Assembly (NCBI GenBank): GCA_024760905.1
Contig: CM045733.1
Coordinates: forward strand, 16,730,501-16,794,500
Length of the DNA stretch: 64,000 nt
Direction of reading: 5' to 3'
DNA from: Plotosus lineatus
Lineage: Eukaryota; Chordata; Actinopteri; Siluriformes; Plotosidae
The notes below the pieces were generated by a model that saw only the letters and a program-made list of their open reading frames with translations, did no database searches and was not told where the DNA came from. A program made the position numbers and the translations under genes. Positions 44,538 to 56,502 of this stretch are shown in pieces. Within the stretch, counting starts at the first letter, position 1; each line of letters opens with the position of its first letter.

Positions 44538-45239
44538 GAAAGCAGCTCGTGTATTGTTTGAATGTTTGAATGATGTGTTTCGTAAGGAGAACTTGTTTCG
44601 TATATAGAGACAAAAAAATTTTGAAAAATGTTTTTCGTAACCTGGATTTTTCGTTTGCTGGGACTATCCTAATGTGAGGTACCACTGTATATATTTCAAT
44701 ATATTTTAGTAAATCATTACTTGGTGTGTCCATAGAATTGGTTAAATTGTGGGAGTCTATGGTGACAAAATATTTTACATTATATTGAAAATAAAGAAGT
44801 TTAACACATAAACTCAAACAGGTGGGAGAGTTGTACAGAATAATCCACCTCTCCTCTGTAGTGCCAGATGTGCACTCAGGCTCATTGCTCTGAGGCAAAG
44901 GCAGTAAGTCACTGGTATTTTTCTGAAAAAACACAAAGGCCTGAATTTAGTCCGGTAATACAACCTGATTTGCAGGATTTATGAACAATGTTGAATTGAT
45001 TCCTTTTATTTCATTGTACAAGTAGCGGCAAGAATATTGTGAACACATAACAATATATTAACGTCAAGGAAAATGTGATGAAGCTCGACCTCCTGTCGCC
45101 AGAACAGCTTTAATCCTCTTTGGAACACTATCATGCAGACTGAATGGTTTGGACTGGTGTTCAAGATGAAAATGTTTGGAGGATGAAGAAGGAGGATTTG
45201 CAGTCCATAAGATCCATAACGGTTTATTTACTCTTTGTC

Positions 45240-45548
45240 TCTCATCTGCTGAACCAAGTACACCTGCTGGGGTCATGGGGAGGCTAGAACCTATCTCAGC
45301 CTACACAGGGCAAAGGCATGGTACATCCAGTCCATCAGAGAGCCAGCACATAAAACTAATCAAACTCACACCTAGGGGGAATTTAAAACAACCAAATAGC
45401 CAACTATGCATCTTTTTGGACTGTGGGAGGACACCGATGCAAGCATGGGCAGAACATGTATACTCCACAACATGCCAAGCCTGGGACTTGAACCCAGAAC
45501 CTACTTGCTGTGAGGTGGATGTGCTAGCCACTATGCCACTGTTCCACC
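45240..45548 (-). mobile_element. V-SINE-like element
   Basis: Minus-strand tail (ggggtcatggggaggctaga), body (ttggactgtgggaggacacc) and head with tRNA boxes (gatgtgctagccactatgcc). Confidence 0.7.
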
Positions 45549-46503
45549 CCATAAAGGTTTAGAGATGTTTAAATCCAATGATGGTGGAACACATAGAAGG
45601 TGCTTGGCTTCATCTTTGTGTTTACTACAGGACTCCTGAATCACTCAGGGTTACTCTGGGTTACCTGCCTTCCTCTCACTGTCTAATATACTACAGCAGG
45701 GGTCGGGAACCTATGGATCGAGAGCCCGATGTGGCTCTTTTGATGACTGTATCTGGCGCTCAGATAAATCAGGTGGCCTTTCTTAACAGAATAATGAATA
45801 CATAATTTCACTGTCATTTAAATAAAAATACAAAAAAAAAGCCATCAAATAAAACAAAAACAGATGAATAAATCTCGTGCATTTAAATGTTTACATCTAT
45901 TTTCAATGCCACATGTCACTGTGGCGCAGCGGAGAGCCAATCCTTTCTGTACGCCAGTATGTGGGTGGGTCCGATACCTTGAAACTCTAATTTTATTGGA
46001 TTATAACAACTGCCACAGACTGCGCATGTTATTTTTGAGTAAAGAGGTAAATTTCCTCGTTTTGATCGGCTCATTTGCACAAAGCCAGGCACAGCTGGCA
46101 AGCAAAACACAAATGGACAGACATGGAAAAACTTCAACCCGCAGACCAGCTGATTGCCAAAACCTGGGACATAAACACTGCAGTGTGTGAGTCCTGTCGT
46201 ATTGACCATGTTTGGCTCCACATGCGCACACAAGCAGTCCTTCTCACTTAAAAAACATCAAGACCAACCTGCGATCATGTGTAACAGGTGGAAGCCTAAA
46301 CGCCTGCGTGAAGCTGAATCTTAGCGTGTATCAACCAGACTACAAAGCCATCAGCAAAACCAGCACCAGAAGTCGCATTAATAGTAAAAAAGTACTTTTC
46401 CTATTAATAAATAACTTTGTTAAAACAATGTTGTTTAAAATAAATTCAGAGTCTTATTATACTGTAAAATTGTTGGTCTTCTTTTTCGATTTAGTTGTAT
46501 TCA

Positions 46504-46505
<2 letters not shown>

Positions 46506-46554
<49 letters not shown>
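46506..46554. repeat. (CA)n(TA)n microsatellite
   Basis: The SINE at 46555 inserted in the TA part; TA continues after 46912. Confidence 0.95.
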
Positions 46555-46555
<1 letters not shown>

Positions 46556-46912
46556 GTCTGTCTTCCTTTTGGCTTTTTCCCTTTTACTCGAGAGTTGCCA
46601 CAGCGAATCATCTGATTCGCACGTTTGATTTGGCAGAGGTTTTTACATCGGATGCCCTTCCTGTCACAACCCTTTATAGCAAGGGACAGAAACACGCTGA
46701 CGACTTTACAGCTACTCTTTACGAAAGTCAGCAATGGTTCTTTTACATGTCTCACACCATAGACAGTGGGAGACATGGCCTGGCCTTTGATAACCCAGTT
46801 AGCTGCACTGGGGGGGACAGTGACAACCTTGTGGAGAGTGGGACTCGAACGCCCAACCATTGTATCAGCGATCCAGCGCCCTATACCACTAGACCACCAC
46901 TGCCCCCCTATA
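46555..46912 (-). mobile_element. SINE family A with RTE-type tail
   Basis: Tail (minus strand) caggaagggcatccgatgta, gcgaatcagatgattcgctg; body and complete head with B box. TA repeat on both sides. Confidence 0.9.
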
Positions 46913-47116
46913 TATATATATATATATATATTATAAAAATAAAAGGACAGGACAAAGACTTTCTATTGAAACTCCATTTATCACTACAGATCTGTTTCGA
47001 GGGGTGGTGAAACCATCCTCTCTCTTCAGGTGATTATAGAGGAATTTGCTCTACCAAAAAGTATTGAGCACTCTCCTATGGAAGGATCTACTCAGAAAAT
47101 AGGTTCCCAACCCCTG

Positions 47117-47526
47117 TGCTAAGATATTCACGACTGCCCACGTGTGAGTGTGAAGGATTCTCTCCGTGTTTCAGCCTTGATTCCTAAACACAGCCTTGTT
47201 GACTTTTGTTGCCCATTCTGTGGTTATCAGTGATGTATGAATGTGTCCAGCTATCTCCAACAATCAGGTTCTTGATACCGTTTGTTCATGTTTGGTCTAT
47301 GTTGCTATGACTCTTTCAAGGCTCTTGTTAAAACTTTCATAATAATTTTCCAGTTTTTCTGCAATCAGAGCCACAGTTCATCTTCTTTATAACTGAACTA
47401 GTTGCATCATGCACCTTTAAAATCTCTCACAAAAAGTATCAGAACTTTTACAGTTGTTACATGCTGCTGGCTGACAATAAACCTAATATCTCATCTGTGC
47501 AGAATCATAAGTCATTCTGATTCAGT
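47117..47526. other. gene-free, no feature recognised
   Basis: Unassigned AT-rich sequence. Confidence 0.45.
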
Positions 47527-47536
47527 CACTTCATAT

Positions 47537-47836
47537 GGGGACGGTGGTGTAGTGGTTAGGGTGCTGGGCTCATGATCAAGAGGTAAAGTTTTCAAATCCC
47601 AGTTAGACCCCTACTATCCTAAGACCGTTGGGCAAGGTCCTGACCACAAGCCTCAGTTCCCTCACCAGTATAAATGGGTATCAGTAAAAATATACTGGGA
47701 AGGTAACCTGTGAAGGACTAGCGTCCCATCCAGGAGGAGTTGAACTCTGGGTAGCTTCATGCTATGGAAACCAGGGATAAGCACCATCCTGATGAGCCAC
47801 GAGGGTCAGGTGTAAAAAACCCAACAGGCTACCGAC
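47537..47836 (+). mobile_element. SINE family T, copy 5, 10-bp TSD
   Basis: CACTTCATAT flanks it at 47527-47536 and 47837-47846. Head gacggtggtgtagtggttag; body cagtataaatgggtatcag; end gtgtaaaaaacccaacagg. Confidence 0.9.
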
Positions 47837-48365
47837 CACTTCATATTGATTTTTAAATATTATTTTCATTATTTAGTTTACTCAATTTATGTTTGTGCCA
47901 AATACTGTACACATGTAACTTGTAGAAGAATTCTAAGTTTTTTCCAACTTCTGGCAAAAATATATCTGAGAAACATCACATCGATTGGCTGTATTCCTGG
48001 AATGTATACCAAGCCAGAAACTATACCACTCAGGGAATTGCATTGATGGAACGCCCCCTGTTTGCGTCACCTCATATTACCTACACTCTGGGCAAAAAGA
48101 ATGCACATGCACAAAGCATAACGTTTACAGCTAACTAGCATGCATGGTCTGCACCTTTGTGAGAGGAAGTAAGTCTCAACACTAGCAGGTGTTGATAACC
48201 TTTCAGGTTAGCAACACGGAAGGTACCAATTTTCATTCTGCAGGAAATTGTGTGTATGTTTGTCTGTCCGCAGTCCCCAAGTGCATGCTTGGTGCTAGGA
48301 ATACATTTGGTTTGAGTTATGGTTAATAAGTGGCTTGCGCTAACATCATTATTGTTCTGATCTGT

Positions 48366-48716
48366 CTGTCTTCCTTTCGGCTTTTTCCCATTTTACTCGG
48401 GAGTCGCCACAGCGAATCATCTGATTCGCACGTTTGCTTTGGCAGAGGTTTTTAAGTCGGATGCCCTTCCTGTCACAACCCTTTTAGCAAGGGACAGAAA
48501 CACGCTGACGACTTTGCAGCTCCTCTTTACGAAAGTCAGCAATGGTTCTTTTACATGCCTCTCACCATAGACAGTGAGAGACATGGCCCGCCTTTAATAA
48601 CCCAGTTAGCCGCACTGGGGGGGGGGACAGTGACAACCTTGTGGAAAGTGGGACTCGAACCCCCAACCTTTGGATCAGCGATCCAGCGCCCTATACCACT
48701 AGACCACCACTGCCCC
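48366..48716 (-). mobile_element. SINE family A with RTE-type tail, 19-bp TSD
   Basis: Flanks cattattgttctgatctgt (48347-48365) and cattattgttttggtctgt (48717-48735) differ at two bases. Complete head and RTE-type tail. Confidence 0.9.
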
Positions 48717-48844
48717 CATTATTGTTTTGGTCTGTTATTAAATTTTTTTTTTTTTTTTACCCATCTTATTCCTTATTTATTCGTATATAATTCCCACCCA
48801 TCAAGCACTGCCTTCCTTATCACACGACACCACTGAACAGGGAG

Positions 48845-49115
48845 GAGCAAAAGCATGCACACATCCCTTCCGTGATGCAATGCTAGCCATTCGCCTCTTT
48901 TGGAACTGCGGTGCATACTCATTTAGTTGGGGTCTAACACACTCAGAGGGAAAGCGCTAGCTATCCGCCCCCTCGTACAAACGAGCTCCCCACGAGACAC
49001 CCATGATTGGCTGACGATCGCTGTGAGTGACAGGGAAATGAGCATATGCCACCCCTCCCTCTCATGAGAGCTCAGCCAATCAGCTCTCATGGATTCTCGG
49101 TCACAGCCAGGTTGT
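48845..49115 (-). mobile_element. tRNA-ended SINE-like repeat, copy 2 (body only)
   Basis: Diverged copy of 1060-1290; the tRNA-like end is not evident here. Confidence 0.5.
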
Positions 49116-49399
49116 GTTGGTCTGTGATTTGTGTCCATCTTATGTTCTCACAGCTGATTCAACATGTTAAACTGGCCATCAATGAGCCTTTAGTAGTTTT
49201 TGGCTAGATACATCTAAACCTTTTGGGTGACAGATGCTCACAAACAAGAAAAGTGTTTCTTGGTTTGTCTATCTAAGTAAATCCTTAAAGGTGTGTACTA
49301 TGTAGAATCCTACACCAAAGGATTTCTTGGTCCAAACCCCTTAAAAAACTAAAGATGCCTCAATTTAAAAAGAACCATTAGGAAACTATCAACGTTTAT

Positions 49400-49754
49400 T
49401 CATCAACTCAGTTCATTTTCTGTAACCGCTTAATCTTAGTTAGGGTCACAGGGAGGCTGGCATCCATCCCAGCCAACTCCTGGCGACAGCAGAGAACACC
49501 CTGGCCAGCTCGTCAGACCATCGCAGGGCGGAAACACGCTGATGGCTTTGCAGCCTACTCTTGTCGAAAGTCAGCGATGGTTCTTTTACATGAACCTCAC
49601 ACCATAGACAGTGAGACACATGGCCGGCCTTTGATAACCCAGTTAGCTGCACGGGGATACGGACACAGTGACAACCTTGTTGAGAGTGGGACTCGAACCC
49701 CAACCTTTGGATCGGCGATCCAGCGCCCTATACCACTAGACCACCACTGCTCCT
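49400..49754 (-). mobile_element. SINE family A with L2-like tail, 11-bp TSD
   Basis: TCAACGTTTAT flanks it at 49389-49399 and 49755-49765. Confidence 0.92.
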
Positions 49755-49779
49755 TCAACGTTTATGTACTTTTTAAAAT

Positions 49780-50190
49780 CTCCTTTCGAAAAGACACTTC
49801 GAAAGCATCCCTGAAAATGTTTGCACATCTTGAGAGTCACTGGCACAAAACCGATCAGCTTGGCATGGAGCAGTCGCAGAGGGAGCTGCAGCCTATGAAA
49901 CCCTGCCTATTGAGGCAACAAAAGCAAAGTGTGCCACACACTGTTACACCACATCAGCTTCTACCACTAACCTGTTTGCGATTAACCTGTCCAGGGTCCA
50001 TAAGTTCTTGGACCCAGATTGGCCTGATTAGCCATTTTTGTAATCAGATGATGATTGAACATGGTCCTCATTTATCCCCTAAGAAGAACGAACCACATAC
50101 TGTTAACACACACTGTTACTCCAAATATACTGCATGCACCGTGGCAATCAATCACAGAACCTCGTATTCATCCTCAGCCCATGTACACCA
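49780..50190. other. unassigned; possible LINE C-terminal remnant
   Basis: One frame has SLAQNRSAWHGAVAEGAAAY, faintly like C-terminal regions of fish LINE proteins; weak. Confidence 0.25.
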
Positions 50191-50194
50191 ACTG

Positions 50195-50513
50195 TTATAT
50201 TAGGTAAAGGGTAAAGTCCACTGGGCTTTATACACCCAAGCCTAGTGGCTCATTGGACCAGTGCTTATCCCCGGTTTCATAGCGTGAAGCTACCAGGAGC
50301 TCAACTCCTCCTGGATTGGACACTAATCCATCGCAGGTTACCTTCCCAGTATATTTTTACTGGTACCCATTTATACTGCTGGGTGAACAGAGGCACACTT
50401 GTGGTTGAGACCTTGCCCAGGGGTCTGAGCACAGTGAGTGTCTACCTGGAATTTGAACTCACAACCTCCTGATCATGAGCGCAGCACCCTAACCACTACA
50501 CCACCGGCCCCAT
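50195..50513 (-). mobile_element. SINE family T, copy 6
   Basis: Minus strand: head gccggtggtgtagtggttag, body and end as in the other copies. Confidence 0.85.
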
Positions 50514-50684
50514 ATTTACAAGCCTGAAATATTCTGTTACATAAAACTGAAACCAATAAAAACAACTGTTATATTGGAAGAAATAATTGTGACACCCAGA
50601 CAGCAATCAGTAAGTTATGAGACCTGGAAAAGGTCTACAAAAAGAATCCTTCATGTTTGGCCACTGTAATCCTTCAATCCCCAC

Positions 50685-50800
50685 AGTCACCATTGTTGGG
50701 CCCTTGAGCGAGGCCCTTAACCCTCAATTGAAAAATGATCATTGTACGTAGCTCTGGATAACAGCATCTACCAAATGCTGTAAGTGTAAATGTAATCCTG
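50685..50800 (+). mobile_element. SINE family D 3' part
   Basis: Motifs caccattgttgggcccttga and tctaccaaatgctgtaagtg. Confidence 0.6.
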
Positions 50801-50999
50801 TAGAAATGCTGACCTACCACTGCCAATATCCAATAAAATATCCAATATCCGTGTGCCACCCGACCATGGACAAGCCTGCAGTCAGAGCAAATTTAGGCAG
50901 CTTTCCAGATTACCAACACCAACTTTAATTTTTTCACAATTTTGAAAAAAATAAAAACCCAATGTATTCCCTAAACTCAAATCCAAGACACACCCAAAG

Positions 51000-51215
51000 C
51001 ATTAATTAATTCATTCAATCATTTGCCGAAACTTTTAACCCTACTCTAATCCCACTATGGCAGTGAGGAGGCTGTACCCGTCTCAGCCAAAATTGAGTGA
51101 AGGAGGGGTACATCCTGAGGAGTTCGCGAAATCATTGAAGGCAACACAAATACACACTCATTCATACTCACACTCGCACCTAGTGACAGTTCAGAACAAT
51201 CAATTAGCCCAGCAT
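51000..51215 (-). mobile_element. V-SINE-like fragment
   Basis: Minus-strand tail and part of the body (tcagccaaaattgagtgaag, cactcgcacctag). Confidence 0.55.
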
Positions 51216-51234
51216 GTTCTATTCTTCACACCCT

Positions 51235-52205
51235 GCACACTAGGGTGTCCGCTACACTACATTAGGGTGTCCACTACACTACACTAGGGTGTCTGCTACA
51301 CTACACTAGAGTGTCCACTACACTACACTGGGGTGTCCGGTACACTACACTAGGGTGTCTGCTACACTACACTAGAGTGTCCACTACACTACACTGGGGT
51401 GTCCACTACACTACACTGGGGTGTCCAGTACACTACACTAGGGTGTCTGCTATACTACACTGGGGTGTCCGGTACACTACACTAGGGTGTCTGCTACACT
51501 ACACTAGAGTGTCCACTACACTACACTGGGGTGTCCAGTACACTACACTGGGGTGTCCGCTATACTACACTAGGGTGTCCGCTACACTACACTAGGGTGT
51601 CCGCTACACTACACTAGGGTGTCCACTACACTACACTAGGGTGTCCACTACACTACACTAGGGTGTATGCTACACTACACTAGGGTGTCTGTTACACTAT
51701 ACTGAGGTGTCCACTGCACCACACCAGGGTGTCCACTACACTACACTAGGGTGTCCGTTACACTACACTAGGGTGTTCGTTACACTACACTAGGGTGTGC
51801 ACTACACTACACTAGGGTGTCCGCTACACTATACTGAGGTGTCCACTGCACTACACTAGGGTGTCCACTACACTACACTAGTGTGTACGCTACACTACAC
51901 TAGTGTGTACGCTACACTATACTGAGGTGTCCACTGCACTACACTAGGGTGTCCACTACACTACACTAGTGTGTACGCTACACTACACTAGTGTGTACGC
52001 TACACTATACTGGGGTGTCCACTGCAATACACTAGGGTGTCCACTGCACTACACTAGGGTGTCCACTACACTACACTACACTAGGGTGTCCGCTACACTA
52101 CACTAGGGTGTCCGCTACACTACACTAGGGTGTCCGCTACACTACACTAGGGTGTCCGCTACACTATACTGGGGTGTCCGCTTCAATACACCAGGGTGTC
52201 CACTA
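51235..52205. repeat. 21-bp minisatellite, about 45 units, with higher-order structure
   Basis: The unit is close to ctacactacactagggtgtcc. Variants (tgggg, tgagg, agtgtgtacg) recur in blocks; an 84-bp block of four units repeats at about 51830 and 51914. Confidence 0.95.
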
Positions 52206-52816
52206 GGATGTCCAGGAGCACAACCTCTGGGTGTGCCTTCAGATTTTAATCAGTATTTTACACTACAATAGACATCAGAATTTTGTTTATGCAACTGACT
52301 CACTGTACAGTCACACAAATTCTCAGCAAGGGCAGCTGCCTAAATTCCTTGACACTCCTTGTGTTTATATATTAAGAAAAAAAAAAACACTCAAGAGCTT
52401 GACTTAGTTTATTCTCCCATATTCTGGCAATGACTGACAGTCATAAACTTTAGTTACCATAACATAGGTGACGTAGTTTAATCTTTGTATCATGCTTTGT
52501 TATTTATGAGTCGACTTTACAGTATTATGAGCTTTCTCAAAACTGTTCATTCAGTGGCCTTGCTGGGCGGGCAAAGCACTCCTGACTGCCCACCGCTTTT
52601 GTTTGCTTACTCATTTTATCCAGGAATGGTGGTCAAATATTTTCTTGATGGCTGTAATCTATGCTATTTGCCCCCCTTCCCCTCCTTACCCTCTGTGAAG
52701 AATAGATCCCCACAATGTCTCCTGAAAGTCAACTTTGTCTCTTAGAGAAGAGTTGGCAGTACAAGCAGAATTGGATAGCACAGCATTTTAGTCCAATGAG
52801 CACCTTGCCTGCTCCA

Positions 52817-52818
<2 letters not shown>

Positions 52819-52859
<41 letters not shown>

Positions 52860-52872
52860 ACACACACACACC
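52819..52872. repeat. (CA)n microsatellite
   Basis: About 25 CA units with one interruption. Confidence 0.95.
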
Positions 52873-53552
52873 TGTACTCACACACTTATATAACCTGGCC
52901 TGGTATGATTATTGCTTTCATTTCCCATGATACTGTAGCTAAATTCTAACTCGGATAACAGTGAAGAATTAGCGAACCTTTTTGGCATAACTGACCGCCT
53001 CTACCTCTTTATCCTACAGCATTACAATAAAGATGGGAAACTTTCCACAGCCCTAATCCCGATGTCTTGGATTCCTAACCCTCCTTGTCCTCGCACATTC
53101 CGAGCATAGCAGCAGTGAGCTGTCGCTGCCCTGAAACCAAATGGAGCGGAGCGAGAACCACAGTGCCTTATCTCAGCATAAATACCTGCACTTTCCCCAC
53201 TATGTTCCGCGCCAGTTGAGACGCAGTAGGCTATCAACTCTATCTCTGTGCTTGGTTCCCGTCAGCGAGACTGTGAGAGTGCCAGGTGCCAGGCTCTGTT
53301 GTTTCATTAAGGTGCTCTGAAACACACTGGGTGACTCGGCTCCCTCGGAGATCTCCTGTTGGTGGCCTGTGTGTTTGTGATCACTCGGCTCTGTTGGGTT
53401 TTTATTTGTTTCAGTAAGAATCATTCATGGAACAGCTTTTGTCTGACTTGGTTTGTAAAATGGACACTAAAAGACAATTAAATGGCTTTCGGATCAGAAC
53501 TTTTTGATATTCTGACATGCAAATTCCTCAGTCTAATGTAATGTATACTATC

Positions 53553-53554
<2 letters not shown>

Positions 53555-53618
<64 letters not shown>
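53555..53618. repeat. (CA)n microsatellite
   Basis: About 32 uninterrupted CA units. Confidence 0.95.
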
Positions 53619-53620
<2 letters not shown>

Positions 53621-54116
53621 ACATGCAACATGATATTTCCTATTCAAGTGTTCTGAAGTTAGAGGATATCATACAGGAAAGGAGGAGACCCTGATGGCTG
53701 GAGATATAATCCAACTTTAACAGAACTATTCACAGTTAGCACTTTAGCTCTGTTGACAGTAATAAAGCAGTCCAGACATACAAACCGCCGCCATTTCCTG
53801 CGGTCAAAACAAAATCCATTAGTGTGACAATATCGGACATTCATCTCCCAAAACTACAGTGCAAAAAAAAAAGAAAGCACAGATTTGAACTTATCTGTGT
53901 AGATGTGATGACGTCAGAACTGTGAGTCTTAACCACGATCCCTAGTGGTATAATTACTCCTATTTACTGTCCCAGTGCATCACTGGATACCTACATGTGT
54001 CCAAATGTAATGTTTCAGTCACGTCTCAAAGCTAATGGCACAGAGGGTGTTTTTTTTTTGACGCAGATCTGACGTAATAAAGAATTAAACAGACATGAAA
54101 TTGAAAAGGTGAAATA

Positions 54117-54732
54117 CAGTGGTACGAAATTAATCCGTTCCAGAGCCTTTTTCATAACCTGGATTTTTCGTAAGTTGAACCGTGTTTTACATGTAAAAAG
54201 CCTGATTCGTTCCAAGGTCCCAATACTACCCCCTAAACCCTTTAAAAATGATAAAAGTATATCTTTTAACACCTCCTTCTGCTTCAATATCGTACCAATG
54301 GTAGACGAGTTTGGCCATATTCCTTTGCAATATCATGAGCCCGCTTCCTCTTTTCACTCGCACCAGAAATCACATGCACGCGCGCGTGTGTGTGTTGACC
54401 ATGTCTTCTTAGCAGAGTTATAATCTTACAAATGTTTAAGGAAGGTTAAAAGCCTGAGTCAAAAAACAGTAACTCTGTCTTTTACATGAAAAGCATTATG
54501 GGAGATGCAGCTCCATAATAGCCAATGGGAGGGAGCTGCGTCATTCCGCCTAGCCAATGGGATGTTGGAAGATAGTCAATGGGAAAGCAGCTCATGCATT
54601 GTTTGAATGTTTGAGTGGCGTGTTTGGCTCGTTTCGTAAGGAGAACTTGTTTCGTATACAGAGACAAAAAATGTTGGACAATGTTTTTCATAAATTTCAT
54701 TTGCTGGGACTATCGTAAGGTGAGGTACCACT
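54117..54732 (-). mobile_element. Tigger-like element type A, copy 3
   Basis: It begins cagtggtacgaaattaatcc, lacking the 'ctcactt' part of the end, and ends gtgaggtaccacta. Same orientation as copy 2. Confidence 0.82.
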
Positions 54733-55129
54733 ATCCATGGATTATAACTTCTTCCATAATAGATTCCTCATGTGCGAAGAACATGTCACTCCACATCAAC
54801 TTCTCACTTTCATTTACCAGGTATCTAATTCTGGGGTCAACAACACAACATTATTGGCACCTGTTATTAAAACAAACAAAAACGAATGAGAGGTTTTCCC
54901 CCAATGCTTGTTTTATGCAAAACAATTGTTTAAAATCCACTAATCCACTTTAAATACTTATGAATACATTGGCAAACACTTGCCAAGGGTATTGGGCTGT
55001 TCTTCACTGTAGTGAATTTTTTTTGTCCGTCATTGTTTGTGGACATCTCACGCATCAGCTCAGGCTCCAGGTGGTGAGGCTCCTTTAGAGATAAGGTGAG
55101 AAGCTCAGCCATCCGGGAAGAGCTCCGAG

Positions 55130-55426
55130 CAGAACCACTGCTCCTCCGCATTGAAAGGAGCCATTTGAGGTGCCTCAGGCATCTGCTTAGAATGCCTCCC
55201 GAACACTTCCCTGGTGTGGTGTTGCAGGCACGTTCAACCGGGAAGAGACCCCCGAGGTCGACCTAGAACATGCTGTAGGGATTATGACTCTTGGCTGGTC
55301 AGGGAACACCTCAGTGTCCCCCCCCCAGAAGAGGGCGGAGAGGGATGTCTGGACCTCATTACTTAGGCTACTGACCCCACAACCCGACCCCAGATGAAGC
55401 TGAGGAACATGAAACGAGATGTTTGT

Positions 55427-55430
<4 letters not shown>
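55130..55430 (+). mobile_element. LINE 3'-end fragment
   Basis: It encodes, with breaks, ERSHLRCLRHLLRMPPEHFP, then ARSTGKRPP-like, matching the C-terminus of a common fish LINE ORF (HL-RMPPGRLPGEV). Ends before a (TA)n tract. Confidence 0.55.

Positions 55431-55461
<31 letters not shown>
55431..55461. repeat. (TA)n microsatellite and T-run
   Basis: About 15 TA units, followed by poly(T). Confidence 0.93.
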
Positions 55462-55470
<9 letters not shown>

Positions 55471-55870
55471 TTTTTCTTGTAAGCAGATTTCTCTGCCAAT
55501 GCTTTATTTTTTTAGGAAAATAATGGTATGACACAGTGGGATAGTGGTTAACACGACCGCCTCATGGCAAGAATGGCCGAGAAGAGCAACAAGATTCTTT
55601 AGGCTAATCTCTCTACCTTGGAAAGATTGTTATGCTAACCCAATTACACTAGTAAAGTAGTCAGGTTCAACCCATTAACCCGGGAAGTCTGTTGGGTTAG
55701 TTGCACTACGCATGCAAAAATTTTCTTCGAGATTAGATGCTCCAGAATGTTATAATTGTGAGGCAACTTCACAACATTCACAAAACAGTGAGGCTAATCT
55801 CATGAACCTAGCAAGACTATCAGATATATCTCACTACACTAGCAAGACTGAAAGGCTAACATCACTACAC
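55462..55870. other. gene-free, no feature recognised
   Basis: Short internally repetitive motifs (aggctaatctc, cactacac, agcaagact) suggest a worn minisatellite. Confidence 0.35.
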
Positions 55871-55871
55871 A

Positions 55872-56004
55872 AATAACATTGCCTGGGATGGCCAGTTGAG
55901 CTATCCAGGGTATACTCTACCCTCGTCCAGTGTCGGCTGAGATGGGCACCAGCCAACTAGGAGTAAGCGTTTCTGAAAATGAATGAATGAATGAATGAAT
56001 GAAA
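55872..56004 (+). mobile_element. V-SINE-type tail with (GAAT)n
   Basis: Motifs tgggatggccagttgagcta, ggctgagatgggcaccagcc, aaaatgaatgaatgaatgaa. Confidence 0.65.
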
Positions 56005-56502
56005 GTAACATTTCTCGGCTAATGTACATCTATGGCATACTGGCAGCAGCCCTTATCCAGAGCAACTGACATTTTTATCTTCTTTATACAATTGTACTGT
56101 CTTTGCTGAAGGCCCCGACAAACCTTTTCATTAGTAACCCAGAGCCTGAACCACTGAGCCACCACTGCCCCTTATTAAACCCCACAATCAGACTGTTAAG
56201 GGACAAACACTCAGGGGCCGATGGGCGCATTTTTTTGTTTTGACGCTGAAAGTTTATCGCTAATGCCATCTATACGTAATGCGATTGTCTTGTTGCCTAG
56301 ATAGTCCAGGTTAATTATTATTAATATTTTTTTATTGGTGATATGGCAGCCTTTATGTTTCCTTTGTGGGCATGAACAAAATCCAAATCGAATCCCATGC
56401 CTACAGAGCTCCACGTTTATAATAATCTCACTACACAAGCAAGACGGTTTGGCTCATCGTACATGAAGCATAATGACTTCAGTGACATTGGGTGAAGGTG
56501 AT

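Larger units (their letters stand above)
43702..44687 (-). mobile_element. Tigger-like element type A, copy 2
   Basis: CAGTGGTACCTCACTTTACG after TA, and the inverse gtgaggtaccactg before TA. Inverted relative to copy 1. It carries a (TG)n tract and a 70-bp tandem repeat. Confidence 0.88.
45697..47116 (+). mobile_element. hAT transposon remnant, split by a SINE
   Basis: Ends are CAGGGGTCGGGAACCT and its inverse AGGTTCCCAACCCCTG. The coding remnant includes a hAT C-terminal dimerisation-like segment (SFSHLKNIKTNLRS-like, NACVKLNLSVYQPDYKAI, about 46212-46370), with frame damage. No clear 8-bp TSD. Confidence 0.8.
52206..54116. other. gene-free stretch with some GC-richer unique sequence
   Basis: No exon recognised. 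53030-53430 is GC-richer and repeat-free by eye. Two (CA)n tracts are listed separately. Confidence 0.4.

Noticed and set aside
45064..45276. Minus-strand frame ending VPKRIKAVLATGG, like a Tc1/mariner C-terminus
   Set aside because: Too short, no other transposase motif or terminal repeat nearby; similarity may be chance.
51311..51595. 94-codon frame of repeated LHWGVRYTT units
   Set aside because: It follows from the 21-bp minisatellite period (multiple of three) and has no start context or homologue.
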